From Candidatus Neomicrothrix sp. UBA4542 (GTDB lineage Bacteria > Actinomycetota > Acidimicrobiia > Acidimicrobiales > Poriferisodalaceae), in NCBI GenBank assembly GCA_002388005.1, contig DGLO01000151.1:873-23501 (forward strand): a stretch of DNA of 22,629 bases. The letters run 5' to 3'. Positions 14,231 through 21,483 of this stretch are shown in pieces. How positions within the stretch are numbered: position 1 is the stretch's first letter; every line of letters begins with the position of its first letter. The notes below the pieces were generated by a model. The model searched no databases, was not told the origin of the DNA, and saw only the letters and a list, made by a program, of their open reading frames with translations. A program made the translations under genes and the position numbers.

Positions 14231-15892
14231 TTGGAACCACCCAACGTAAACATCACTTTCTTAGGTGGTCTCGGAGAGGTCGGCCGTAATTGCACCTGCG
14301 TTGAGGTCGACGGCAAGATGCTGTTGATCGATTTCGGTGTGATGTTTCCCGACGCCACCATGCCAGGAGTCGATGTCATCCTCCCAGACACCCGCTGGTT
14401 GCAAGAACGAGCGGCCGACATCGTGGGTTTACTCATCACTCACGGCCACGAAGATCACGTAGGTGGGGTGGTCCACCTTCTTCGGGACTTCGAGGTACCG
14501 CTTTATGGGTCGGCGCTAACCATGGGTATAGCTCGACACAAAGTAAGCGAAGCCCGGTTAGAAGGTCGCACTTCGTTTCAGGTAGTGAGCGACGGAGAAC
14601 GATTCAAGATAGGACCGTTTGACGTCGAAGTACTGCCCATAACTCACTCAGTTCCGCAAAGTTTGTGCGTTGTACTACACACGCACCATGGGGTCATAAT
14701 TCATACGGGGGATTTCAAGCTCGACTCAAACCCGATCGACGGTCGCATTACCGACCTTGAGCGCCTGAGAGAATTGCAAGAAGGCCCGGGTGTTCGCGTT
14801 TTGATGGCGGATTCGACTAATGCCGATAAGCCCGGTTGGAGTGCTTCCGAATCAACAGTCGGCGAAACTTTCGAACGTCGGTTTCCTGAATGGAACGGTA
14901 GACGTGTGCTCGTGAGTTGCTTCGCTAGTCACTTGCATCGAGTCCAACAAGTTTGTGACGTAGCAATCAAAGAAGGCCGAACGATCTTTCCTCTAGGTAG
15001 ATCAATGGTGAACAACCTGCGAATAGCCCAGGAACTAGGAGTGCTTGATCTACCGCACCGTTACGTCGACTCGATTGAACGTGTTGATATGTACGAACCT
15101 GGCGCCGTCTGTGTGATTTGTACCGGATCCCAGGGTGAACCCAACGCTGCTCTGTCTCTATTGGCCAGGAGCGAACATCCCGATCTTTCGCTGGGGCCAG
15201 ATGACGTAGTCATGTTGTCTAGCCACCCAATTCCCGGAAACGAAATCCCCGTCTACCGCGTCATCGATCGACTGTCTCGTTTGGGTTGCGAAGTGATCCA
15301 CGATGGTCACGAACACGTTCACACCACCGGACACGCCCAAAGAGAAGACTTACGTTGCCTTTACGATGCCGTGTTGCCCGAGTGGTACGTGCCGGTCGAG
15401 GGCGAGTATCGGATGTTGCGGCGCAACGCAGATCTGGCGATAGAAGCGGGACACGAACCTGATCGAACTCTGGTCGTGCTCGACGGCACCCAATTAGCAC
15501 TCGACGAGAGCGGCCTTCACGTCGTGGCCCATATTCCGGCGCCATACCGGTTCGTTGATGGGTTACTTGATGATCTGGGTCCTGAAGTATTGGATGCCCG
15601 CCGAAAACTAGGTGTAGGTGGGTTTGTTCACGTCGTTGTGGTCGTGAGTCAAAAATCGGGGCTCATCGGCCATCCAGAAATATCCACGCAGGGATGGATA
15701 GATGCTGACAAGAGCGTCGTAGTACTAGCAGAGTTAGAGGTTGAAGTAGCCCAAGCCGTTCGAGGGGCGTTAAGTAAGGGCAAGGGACTGGAAGATCTAG
15801 AACGAGTAGTTCGACGAGTTACGGGTGGATTTGTTGGAAACAGAACTCGACGCCGACCCCCCATTTTGGCGTCGGTGATTACGGTCGACTGA
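14231..15892 (+). CDS. rnj: Ribonuclease J
   Basis: RNase J is a zinc-dependent metallo-beta-lactamase/beta-CASP nuclease with 5' exonuclease and endonuclease activity in mRNA decay and rRNA processing. The 553-aa product has TFLGGLGEVGRN at the N-terminus, HGHEDH (71-76), His139, Asp161 in HTGDFK, the beta-CASP SCFASHLHRVQQV block (229-241), GSQGEP, SHPIPGNE and a C-terminal HVHTTGHA ligand motif. The TTG start one base after the dapA stop is chosen because it opens directly into the family N-terminus; no earlier in-frame start fits. Translation is likely coupled to dapA. The dapA-rnj-ftsK order is conserved in Actinobacteria. Confidence 0.96.
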   Translation: MEPPNVNITFLGGLGEVGRNCTCVEVDGKMLLIDFGVMFPDATMPGVDVILPDTRWLQERAADIVGLLITHGHEDHVGGVVHLLRDFEVPLYGSALTMGIARHKVSEARLEGRTSFQVVSDGERFKIGPFDVEVLPITHSVPQSLCVVLHTHHGVIIHTGDFKLDSNPIDGRITDLERLRELQEGPGVRVLMADSTNADKPGWSASESTVGETFERRFPEWNGRRVLVSCFASHLHRVQQVCDVAIKEGRTIFPLGRSMVNNLRIAQELGVLDLPHRYVDSIERVDMYEPGAVCVICTGSQGEPNAALSLLARSEHPDLSLGPDDVVMLSSHPIPGNEIPVYRVIDRLSRLGCEVIHDGHEHVHTTGHAQREDLRCLYDAVLPEWYVPVEGEYRMLRRNADLAIEAGHEPDRTLVVLDGTQLALDESGLHVVAHIPAPYRFVDGLLDDLGPEVLDARRKLGVGGFVHVVVVVSQKSGLIGHPEISTQGWIDADKSVVVLAELEVEVAQAVRGALSKGKGLEDLERVVRRVTGGFVGNRTRRRPPILASVITVD

Positions 15893-15916
15893 ACCAGCAT
15901 CCGACGGATGCTTCGG

Positions 15917-15922
15917 TACTCT
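15917..15922 (+). promoter_or_regulatory. Candidate -10 box of ftsK (leaderless type)
   Basis: TACTCT ends exactly 7 nt before the ftsK GTG, and TACTCTCG matches the dapA box. There is no Shine-Dalgarno sequence and no clear -35. Confidence 0.5.
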
Positions 15923-15929
15923 CGCCGGT

Positions 15930-18332
15930 GTGACATCCAAGCGTCCAAACGGCCGACCAAAGGAGACCAGATCCTCATCTAGACCACGCCGTATGGGCAA
16001 GCCGTCGATGTTGCGTCGAATGGGCGAAGCTGGCCTACGGGGCCGGGGAACTGATGTCGCGGGCCTTCTCCTCGTGGTCGTGGCCTTAATTTCGCTCCTA
16101 GCGCTCTTCGGAGACAAGGCAGGAATCGCGGGTCGGTTACTCGAGAACGTCATGAGCGTCCTGGTAGGTATCTTCCGATACGCCGTCCCGTTTGCCCTTC
16201 TGGGCTGCGCTTACGCGCTACTCCGCGACAAGAGCAGCGACAGAACGTGGCGGATCGCATTCGGCGGTGTTCTAACAAGCCTTTCTCTGTCGGGGATAGC
16301 GCATCTGATTGGGGATGCGGCAGGTATTAGAACCACGCTTGACGACCTTCGTGCTTCGGGCGGGGTTGCCGGCGCCGTCGTGGGCGAACCACTCAGAAGG
16401 GCTGTCGATGACCCTGGTGCCTGGGTTGTCTTGTTGCTGTTAGCCATGTTCGGTGTGCTGATCGTCACTGATACCGGTCTTCGTCAAGTGTTGACTGCGA
16501 TGGCGATTGCCGCTCGGTTCGCGGCGCGACACCTGAGACGCGGTCTGCATAGCCTCCAGAGCCTCGGGTCAGACAGACAAGCATCTGAACATTCGCCCCG
16601 GGGTCGGCGGACATTGCCACCGATTTCAGCGCCAGACCTAGGTCTGCCATCAGCACCATCTGATACACAACCGGTGGATACCGAAGCTGAGGTCGTCGAA
16701 CCGGCCAACAGCGACGAACCTTGGGATGACTCATCAGAAGAACAACCTGGCCTCCGAGAGCCAGTTGAAAGTTGGGCGGACGATCAGGAAACAATTTCTG
16801 GAGGAGCCAACCCAAAGCACCCTCCCGAACAAATGGAAATCGACCTAGCGAGTCGACGCACAGGAAACTGGGAGTTACCTCCGAGAGAAAGTTTGGAAAG
16901 ATCCGGCGCTCAAGACGTTGACGAACGTCTGCTACAAAACGGGGCCCGAAACCTCGAAGCCGCTCTTTCGAGCCATGGCGTCGAAACCCGAGTGACTGGG
17001 ATGGAAGTCGGGCCAACCGTCACCCGCTACGAACTATCGCTTGGTAAAGGGGTGAAAGTTTCCCGAGTGACGAGTCTCCACAAAGACATCGCTTACGCAA
17101 TGGCGTCTGCTGATGTTCGCATTCTGGCCCCCATCCCCGGACGGTCAGCGATCGGAGTGGAGGTTCCGAACGCGGACCGGCACCTCGTCGCTTTAGGCGA
17201 CATACTGTCCAGTCAGGCAGCCGTAGACGCCACACACCCTCTCGAAGTTGCCTTCGGACAAGACATCTCAGGTAACGCTGTGATGGCGAACCTGGGGTCG
17301 ATGCCCCACGTCTTGATTGCAGGTGCCACCGGAGCAGGTAAATCATCTTGCATTAACTCAGTCATCACCTCCTTGCTCATGCGCGCCACCCCGGACGAAG
17401 TCCGCCTGGTCCTCATCGATCCCAAACGGGTCGAACTCGGACAATACGACCGTCTTCCACATCTGCTGACACAAGTAGTAACCAACCCGAAAAAAGCAGC
17501 TAACGCGTTGTCGTGGGCTGTGAAAGAAATGGAACGCCGCTACGACGTTCTCTCCGAGATCGGGTTCCGCGACATAACGGGATACAACTCGGCGTATGAC
17601 GAAGGACGTCTCGCATCCGACCTCAATGAAGAACGGGAATTCGAGCGGATGCCCTTTGTTGTTGTCGTCGTCGACGAGCTAAACGACCTGATGATGGTTG
17701 CAGCGCGCGATGTAGAGGATTCGATAACACGCTTGGCTCAGATGGCACGAGCAGTTGGTATTCACCTAGTCATCGCCACTCAGCGACCTTCGGTAAATGT
17801 GATCACCGGTGTCATCAAGGCGAACATTCCATCACGAATAGCTTTCGCTGTATCGAGCCTTGCTGATAGCCGCGTGATCCTTGATCAACCCGGAGCCGAA
17901 CGACTAATAGGCAAAGGCGACATGCTGGTCCTAGGTTCCAACAGCAGCGTGGCCAGACGCGTCCAAGGTTGTTGGGTGAGTGAAGCTGAGATTCACCAAG
18001 TGGTCGCTCACTGGCGAAGGCAAGCGCCCGAAACGGACTACCTCGAAGGCGTAGAGGGAGAGAACAACACCAGACCTGTTCTGATTCCGGGGGGATCTTC
18101 TGGTGACGAAGACGATGATGATCTCATGATGCGAGCCATGGTCATAGTTGTAGAAACCCAGTTGGGATCGACGTCGATGCTGCAGCGCAAACTCAAGGTT
18201 GGGTTCGCTCGAGCGGGGCGGCTTATGGACCTCCTCGAACAGAGAGGAGTGGTAGGACCCTCCATTGGCTCCAAGGCCCGAGACGTACTGATGACTCAAG
18301 ACGAACTCAACACCCTTCTTGCCGAGCGTTAA
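15930..18332 (+). CDS. ftsK: DNA translocase FtsK/SpoIIIE
   Basis: A septum-anchored ATPase that pumps chromosomal DNA during division. The 800-aa product has a basic N-terminus, four membrane helices (near 43-61, 75-97, 108-127 and 163-181), an acidic/polar linker (about 210-310), and a RecA-like motor. The Walker A motif is GATGAGKS (465-472) and the Walker B is VVVVVDELNDLMM with Asp582-Glu583; Asn replaces the usual Ala in DELADLMM. ATQRPSVNVITGVIKANIPSRIAFAVSS follows. The C-terminal gamma winged helix (about 728-800) has the GVVGPSIGSKARDVL block that reads polar KOPS-like sites. The GTG start sits 7 nt after a TACTCT box. It is compact for an actinobacterial FtsK. Confidence 0.95.
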   Translation: MTSKRPNGRPKETRSSSRPRRMGKPSMLRRMGEAGLRGRGTDVAGLLLVVVALISLLALFGDKAGIAGRLLENVMSVLVGIFRYAVPFALLGCAYALLRDKSSDRTWRIAFGGVLTSLSLSGIAHLIGDAAGIRTTLDDLRASGGVAGAVVGEPLRRAVDDPGAWVVLLLLAMFGVLIVTDTGLRQVLTAMAIAARFAARHLRRGLHSLQSLGSDRQASEHSPRGRRTLPPISAPDLGLPSAPSDTQPVDTEAEVVEPANSDEPWDDSSEEQPGLREPVESWADDQETISGGANPKHPPEQMEIDLASRRTGNWELPPRESLERSGAQDVDERLLQNGARNLEAALSSHGVETRVTGMEVGPTVTRYELSLGKGVKVSRVTSLHKDIAYAMASADVRILAPIPGRSAIGVEVPNADRHLVALGDILSSQAAVDATHPLEVAFGQDISGNAVMANLGSMPHVLIAGATGAGKSSCINSVITSLLMRATPDEVRLVLIDPKRVELGQYDRLPHLLTQVVTNPKKAANALSWAVKEMERRYDVLSEIGFRDITGYNSAYDEGRLASDLNEEREFERMPFVVVVVDELNDLMMVAARDVEDSITRLAQMARAVGIHLVIATQRPSVNVITGVIKANIPSRIAFAVSSLADSRVILDQPGAERLIGKGDMLVLGSNSSVARRVQGCWVSEAEIHQVVAHWRRQAPETDYLEGVEGENNTRPVLIPGGSSGDEDDDDLMMRAMVIVVETQLGSTSMLQRKLKVGFARAGRLMDLLEQRGVVGPSIGSKARDVLMTQDELNTLLAER

Positions 18333-18362
18333 CACCTTTCGTCACGGTTACGACAACACCGG

Positions 18363-18368
18363 TAGGGT
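18363..18368 (+). promoter_or_regulatory. Candidate -10 box of the SMP-30 gene (leaderless type)
   Basis: TAGGGT ends 6 nt before the ATG at 18375, inside the 42-bp gap after ftsK. No Shine-Dalgarno sequence is present and the -35 is not clear. Confidence 0.42.
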
Positions 18369-18374
18369 CACTTC

Positions 18375-19277
18375 ATGAGCGACTACGAAGTCATCGCGAC
18401 TGGACTGCAGTTTCCAGAGGGACCATTAGTGATGCCGGATGGCTCCATCGTGGTCGTCGAAGTGAAGCGAGGCACCATTTCCCGAATCGACCCAGACGAT
18501 GGGTCGGTTGAAGTAATAGCTCGCCCCGGGGACGGACCCAATGGCGCTGCCATAGGCCCGGACGGTGCCCTCTATGTTTGCAACAACGGTGGATTCACCT
18601 GGAGCGAGTTACGCGGACTGACCATTCCAGGATTAGCAGCGGAGGAATATTCATCAGGACGGATCGAACGGATCGATATAGAAACAGGGCAGGTCGACAT
18701 CCTCTACGCCGACGTAAATGGAGAACCGCTTAAGGGTCCAAACGATCTCATGTTTGACTCAACAGGAGGATTTTGGTTCACCGACCACGGTAAAACTCGC
18801 GCCCGCACACGCGACCGGGGAGGGCTTTACTACGGTCGAGCTGACGGATCGCTTGTGCAAGAGACCGCGTTCCCGCTAGATGGACCAAACGGCGTTGGTC
18901 TATCACCTGAAGAAGACAGGGTTTACGTAGCCGAAACCCACCAAGGTTCGGTCCTTTACTGGGAACTTTCAGGACCAGGCGAATTAGCGAGCTCGCCGCA
19001 CGGGAAGTTTCTAGCTCGGCCCGCCGGGAGGAAACTTTTCGACTCGTTGGCAATGGATGCCGACGGAAACGTGAGCGTCGCCACAATCCAGACAGGTGGT
19101 ATTAGCACCTTCACTCCGCAGGGCGAAGAACTCGAATTCTTCGCTGTAGATGACCCCATCTGCACCAATATTTGTTTCGGCGGTTCCGACATGAAGACCG
19201 CGTACATCACCTTGTCAGGAACCGGCAAACTAATTCGGGCCGAGTGGCCACGACCAGGATTGCCATTGCCGTTCTAA
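18375..19277 (+). CDS. SMP-30/gluconolactonase-family hydrolase
   Basis: A six-bladed beta-propeller enzyme of the SMP-30 family, which opens sugar or other lactones with a bound divalent metal. The 300-aa product carries the ligand set expected from human SMP-30: Glu15 (LQFPEGPL), Asn123 (GPNDLMFD), Asn172 (GPNGVGLSP) and the catalytic-type Asp223 (FDSLAMDADGN). The propeller repeat PDGxLYV/GxFWFTD recurs. No signal peptide is seen, so it is cytoplasmic. It follows ftsK with its own -10 candidate and converges on the MBL-fold gene across 15 bp. Substrate unknown; with a P450 nearby it could open a lactone formed in an oxidative pathway, which is inference. Confidence 0.9.
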   Translation: MSDYEVIATGLQFPEGPLVMPDGSIVVVEVKRGTISRIDPDDGSVEVIARPGDGPNGAAIGPDGALYVCNNGGFTWSELRGLTIPGLAAEEYSSGRIERIDIETGQVDILYADVNGEPLKGPNDLMFDSTGGFWFTDHGKTRARTRDRGGLYYGRADGSLVQETAFPLDGPNGVGLSPEEDRVYVAETHQGSVLYWELSGPGELASSPHGKFLARPAGRKLFDSLAMDADGNVSVATIQTGGISTFTPQGEELEFFAVDDPICTNICFGGSDMKTAYITLSGTGKLIRAEWPRPGLPLPF

Positions 19278-19292
19278 CCAAGAGCGAGGTGG

Positions 19293-20237
19293 TCAGGCCA
19301 GACAGCGCGGGAGTGCCCCGCCGTTGAAAGCAATCATGTCTGCTATAGCGTTTTCGAATCCCACCCACTCGTAGCCGGATTGGGGGATTTCTCGGTAAGC
19401 GACATGAAGATTTCCGGCGAGTCGTTCTGTGTCGGTCAACTGGTCAAACTCGCCTAGATCGGTCGCCAAGGCCTGTTCGATGGGTGTGCGTTCCGATGCG
19501 ACTCCCACCGCCGCTGTCTCTTGGACAAAGTGGAGGTATGTCCTTTGAGCGTGAAGCACTTCGGCGATCTCTTGACCGCGGAAGGCGGGTCCGTGCCCGG
19601 GAACGATTACCTCAGCCCCCTGGCCTTCGATGGTGTCTAGAGCATCCAAAGTTCCTTGGATGGATCCGAACAAGGCGAAGGGAGTCCCCCCATGAAAGAT
19701 CAGATCTCCCGTGAACAACACACCGCGCTCAGGCAACCAGGCCAAGACGTCCCCATCGGTGTGGGCGACGTGGCCTAAATCAAATAACTCGATTACCAAA
19801 TCATCGAGGTGCAGAGTGGTTGCACCCTCGAACGTGACATCCGGAGCACGAAAGCGTAAGTCCCCCCACTCAACTCCGGGGAATGCGGCACGATAATCGG
19901 GAATGCCCGTAGCCATCATCACACTCCGACAAGCGACATGACTGATGATCGTCGCCTCGTCAAATAGGTAATTTCCGTGAGTGTGGTCAGCGTGGTGATG
20001 AGTGTTAACCAGCAAGGTGACCGGGTTTGGGGTTACCGACGCGATCGCGGCCATATAAGCGCGGTTTCGAAGTTCTGTTGAGGTGGTGTCGATGCTTGCC
20101 ACCGCGCTGTTCCCAACGATGAAACCAGTGTTGTTAATGAACCAGGTTCCGTCTGGCTGCACATAACTGAAGACCTGCGGCGCCACTTCCTCAAGAAGCC
20201 CCGGGCCCAGGTTTTCGTGTAGGTGATTTGAACTCAT
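19293..20237 (-). CDS. MBL-fold metallo-hydrolase
   Basis: A metallo-beta-lactamase-fold hydrolase of 314 aa. The metal motif HxHxDH is present as HHHADH (His80, His82, Asp84, His85), followed by His159 (GHVAHTDGD), bridging Asp178 (LFTGDLIF) and His215 (VPGHGP), so the dinuclear site is intact. It resembles the broad glyoxalase II/SoxH-like group found in actinobacterial catabolic clusters, but the substrate cannot be assigned. The C-terminal roughly 90 residues are helical and less familiar. The ATG lies 6 nt after TAGGCT on the minus strand, with no Shine-Dalgarno sequence. It diverges from the P450 gene over 49 bp. Confidence 0.88.
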   Translation of the reverse strand: MSSNHLHENLGPGLLEEVAPQVFSYVQPDGTWFINNTGFIVGNSAVASIDTTSTELRNRAYMAAIASVTPNPVTLLVNTHHHADHTHGNYLFDEATIISHVACRSVMMATGIPDYRAAFPGVEWGDLRFRAPDVTFEGATTLHLDDLVIELFDLGHVAHTDGDVLAWLPERGVLFTGDLIFHGGTPFALFGSIQGTLDALDTIEGQGAEVIVPGHGPAFRGQEIAEVLHAQRTYLHFVQETAAVGVASERTPIEQALATDLGEFDQLTDTERLAGNLHVAYREIPQSGYEWVGFENAIADMIAFNGGALPRCLA

Positions 20238-20243
20238 AGCTAG

Positions 20244-20249
20244 AGCCTA
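20244..20249 (-). promoter_or_regulatory. Candidate -10 box of the MBL-fold gene (leaderless type)
   Basis: On the minus strand TAGGCT ends 6 nt before the ATG at 20237. The P450 -10 candidate lies 25 bp away facing the other way, so the two promoters would overlap upstream of their -10 boxes. Confidence 0.42.
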
Positions 20250-20274
20250 CGTGCATGACCGGTAGCTCTGGATC

Positions 20275-20280
20275 TACGCT
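20275..20280 (+). promoter_or_regulatory. Candidate -10 box of the P450 gene (leaderless type)
   Basis: TACGCT ends 6 nt before the P450 ATG at 20287, with no Shine-Dalgarno sequence. It shares the 49-bp divergent region with the MBL-fold gene. Confidence 0.42.
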
Positions 20281-20286
20281 GGCTTC

Positions 20287-21471
20287 ATGGGCGACCCCTC
20301 CAACGTAGAACGAGATATCGATCTGTTCGGTGACGAATACGTTCAAGGAGCTCCCGAGGTGTGGAAACGTTTGCGCTCTGAATGTCCCGTAGCGCACACT
20401 TCGCGAGATGGCGGTGGATGGCTGCCAACCACCTACACCGACATTTCGTCAGTTGCATATGACACCGACCACTTTTCGTCACGCGACGTCGGGGTTGCAG
20501 CAACTCCTGACGGAGTTGGCTTGCTAGTAGCGCCTCCCATTACTTCTGACCCGCCCTTTCATACTGACGCCCGACGAATCTTGTTGCCGTACTTTTCACC
20601 GAAGGCCGTCGAGGAGATGCGCGAGGTAACTCGGAGTATCGCGGTTGAGTTACTCGATGCCATCGACCCCTCGGACACGGTTGACGCCGCAGAAGAGTAC
20701 GCGCGCTATCTCCCCGTACGCGTTATCGGATCAATGATCGGATTGCCAGAAGAAGACTGTGAATTGTTTACCCAGTGGGCGGTCGACATTTTGCAAAGTC
20801 ATCCCGACGAATTCGATCGCAGAACTGGCGGGACCAAGGAAATTCTTGAGTACTTCGCAACAACTATTGCGGATCGTCGGCGCGCTCCGCGAGACGACTT
20901 AATCAGCAAGCTTCAAGCGGCGACCCTCCCCAACGGCGATCCACTTACCGACAAGCATGTACTAGGCAGCTGCTTTCTTCTGCTCGTCGCGGGTATCGAC
21001 ACCACTTGGAGTTCGATTGCCTCGAACTTGCTGCATCTCGCTACTCACGGTGATGACCGCCGACGCCTCGTGGCCGAACCGGAACTGATCCCCACTGCAG
21101 TTGAAGAATTCCTGCGAGCCTATTCACCGGTAACCATGGCGCGCGTGGCTGACGAAGACACAGAAATTGCCGGTTGTCCGGTTATGGCTGGAGACAAAGT
21201 GTTTTTGCCCTTTGGTGCTAGTAATCGTGATCCAGAAATGTTCGAGGACCCCGACGAAGTGGTTATCGACCGGCAAGAAAATCGGCATTTCGCTTTTGGT
21301 ATAGGTATTCATCGCTGTTTGGGGTCGAATTTGGCTCGCATGGAACTAGTTGTGGCTATGGAAGAGTGGCTGAAGCGCTTCCCGGAATTTTCGCTTGCTG
21401 AAGATTCCGATGTTCAATGGGGTGGTACCCAGGTTCGGGGCCCGCGCTCTGTGCCGATTCGAGTGGGCTAG
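20287..21471 (+). CDS. Cytochrome P450
   Basis: A soluble bacterial class I P450 of 394 aa, a heme-thiolate monooxygenase needing a ferredoxin and reductase that are not in this window. Motifs in order: SDPPFHTDARRILLPYFSP (87-105, C-helix region), the I-helix oxygen-activation motif AGIDTT (235-240), the ExxR pair Glu274/Arg277, and the heme loop FAFGIGIHRCLG with the proximal Cys344. There is no N-terminal anchor. The start follows a TAnnnT box by 6 nt. It ends 12 bp before the convergent exporter gene. The CYP family and substrate cannot be named from sequence alone; fatty acid, steroid or terpenoid hydroxylation are all possible in Actinobacteria. Confidence 0.95.
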   Translation: MGDPSNVERDIDLFGDEYVQGAPEVWKRLRSECPVAHTSRDGGGWLPTTYTDISSVAYDTDHFSSRDVGVAATPDGVGLLVAPPITSDPPFHTDARRILLPYFSPKAVEEMREVTRSIAVELLDAIDPSDTVDAAEEYARYLPVRVIGSMIGLPEEDCELFTQWAVDILQSHPDEFDRRTGGTKEILEYFATTIADRRRAPRDDLISKLQAATLPNGDPLTDKHVLGSCFLLLVAGIDTTWSSIASNLLHLATHGDDRRRLVAEPELIPTAVEEFLRAYSPVTMARVADEDTEIAGCPVMAGDKVFLPFGASNRDPEMFEDPDEVVIDRQENRHFAFGIGIHRCLGSNLARMELVVAMEEWLKRFPEFSLAEDSDVQWGGTQVRGPRSVPIRVG

Positions 21472-21483
21472 CTCAGCCAGGGT

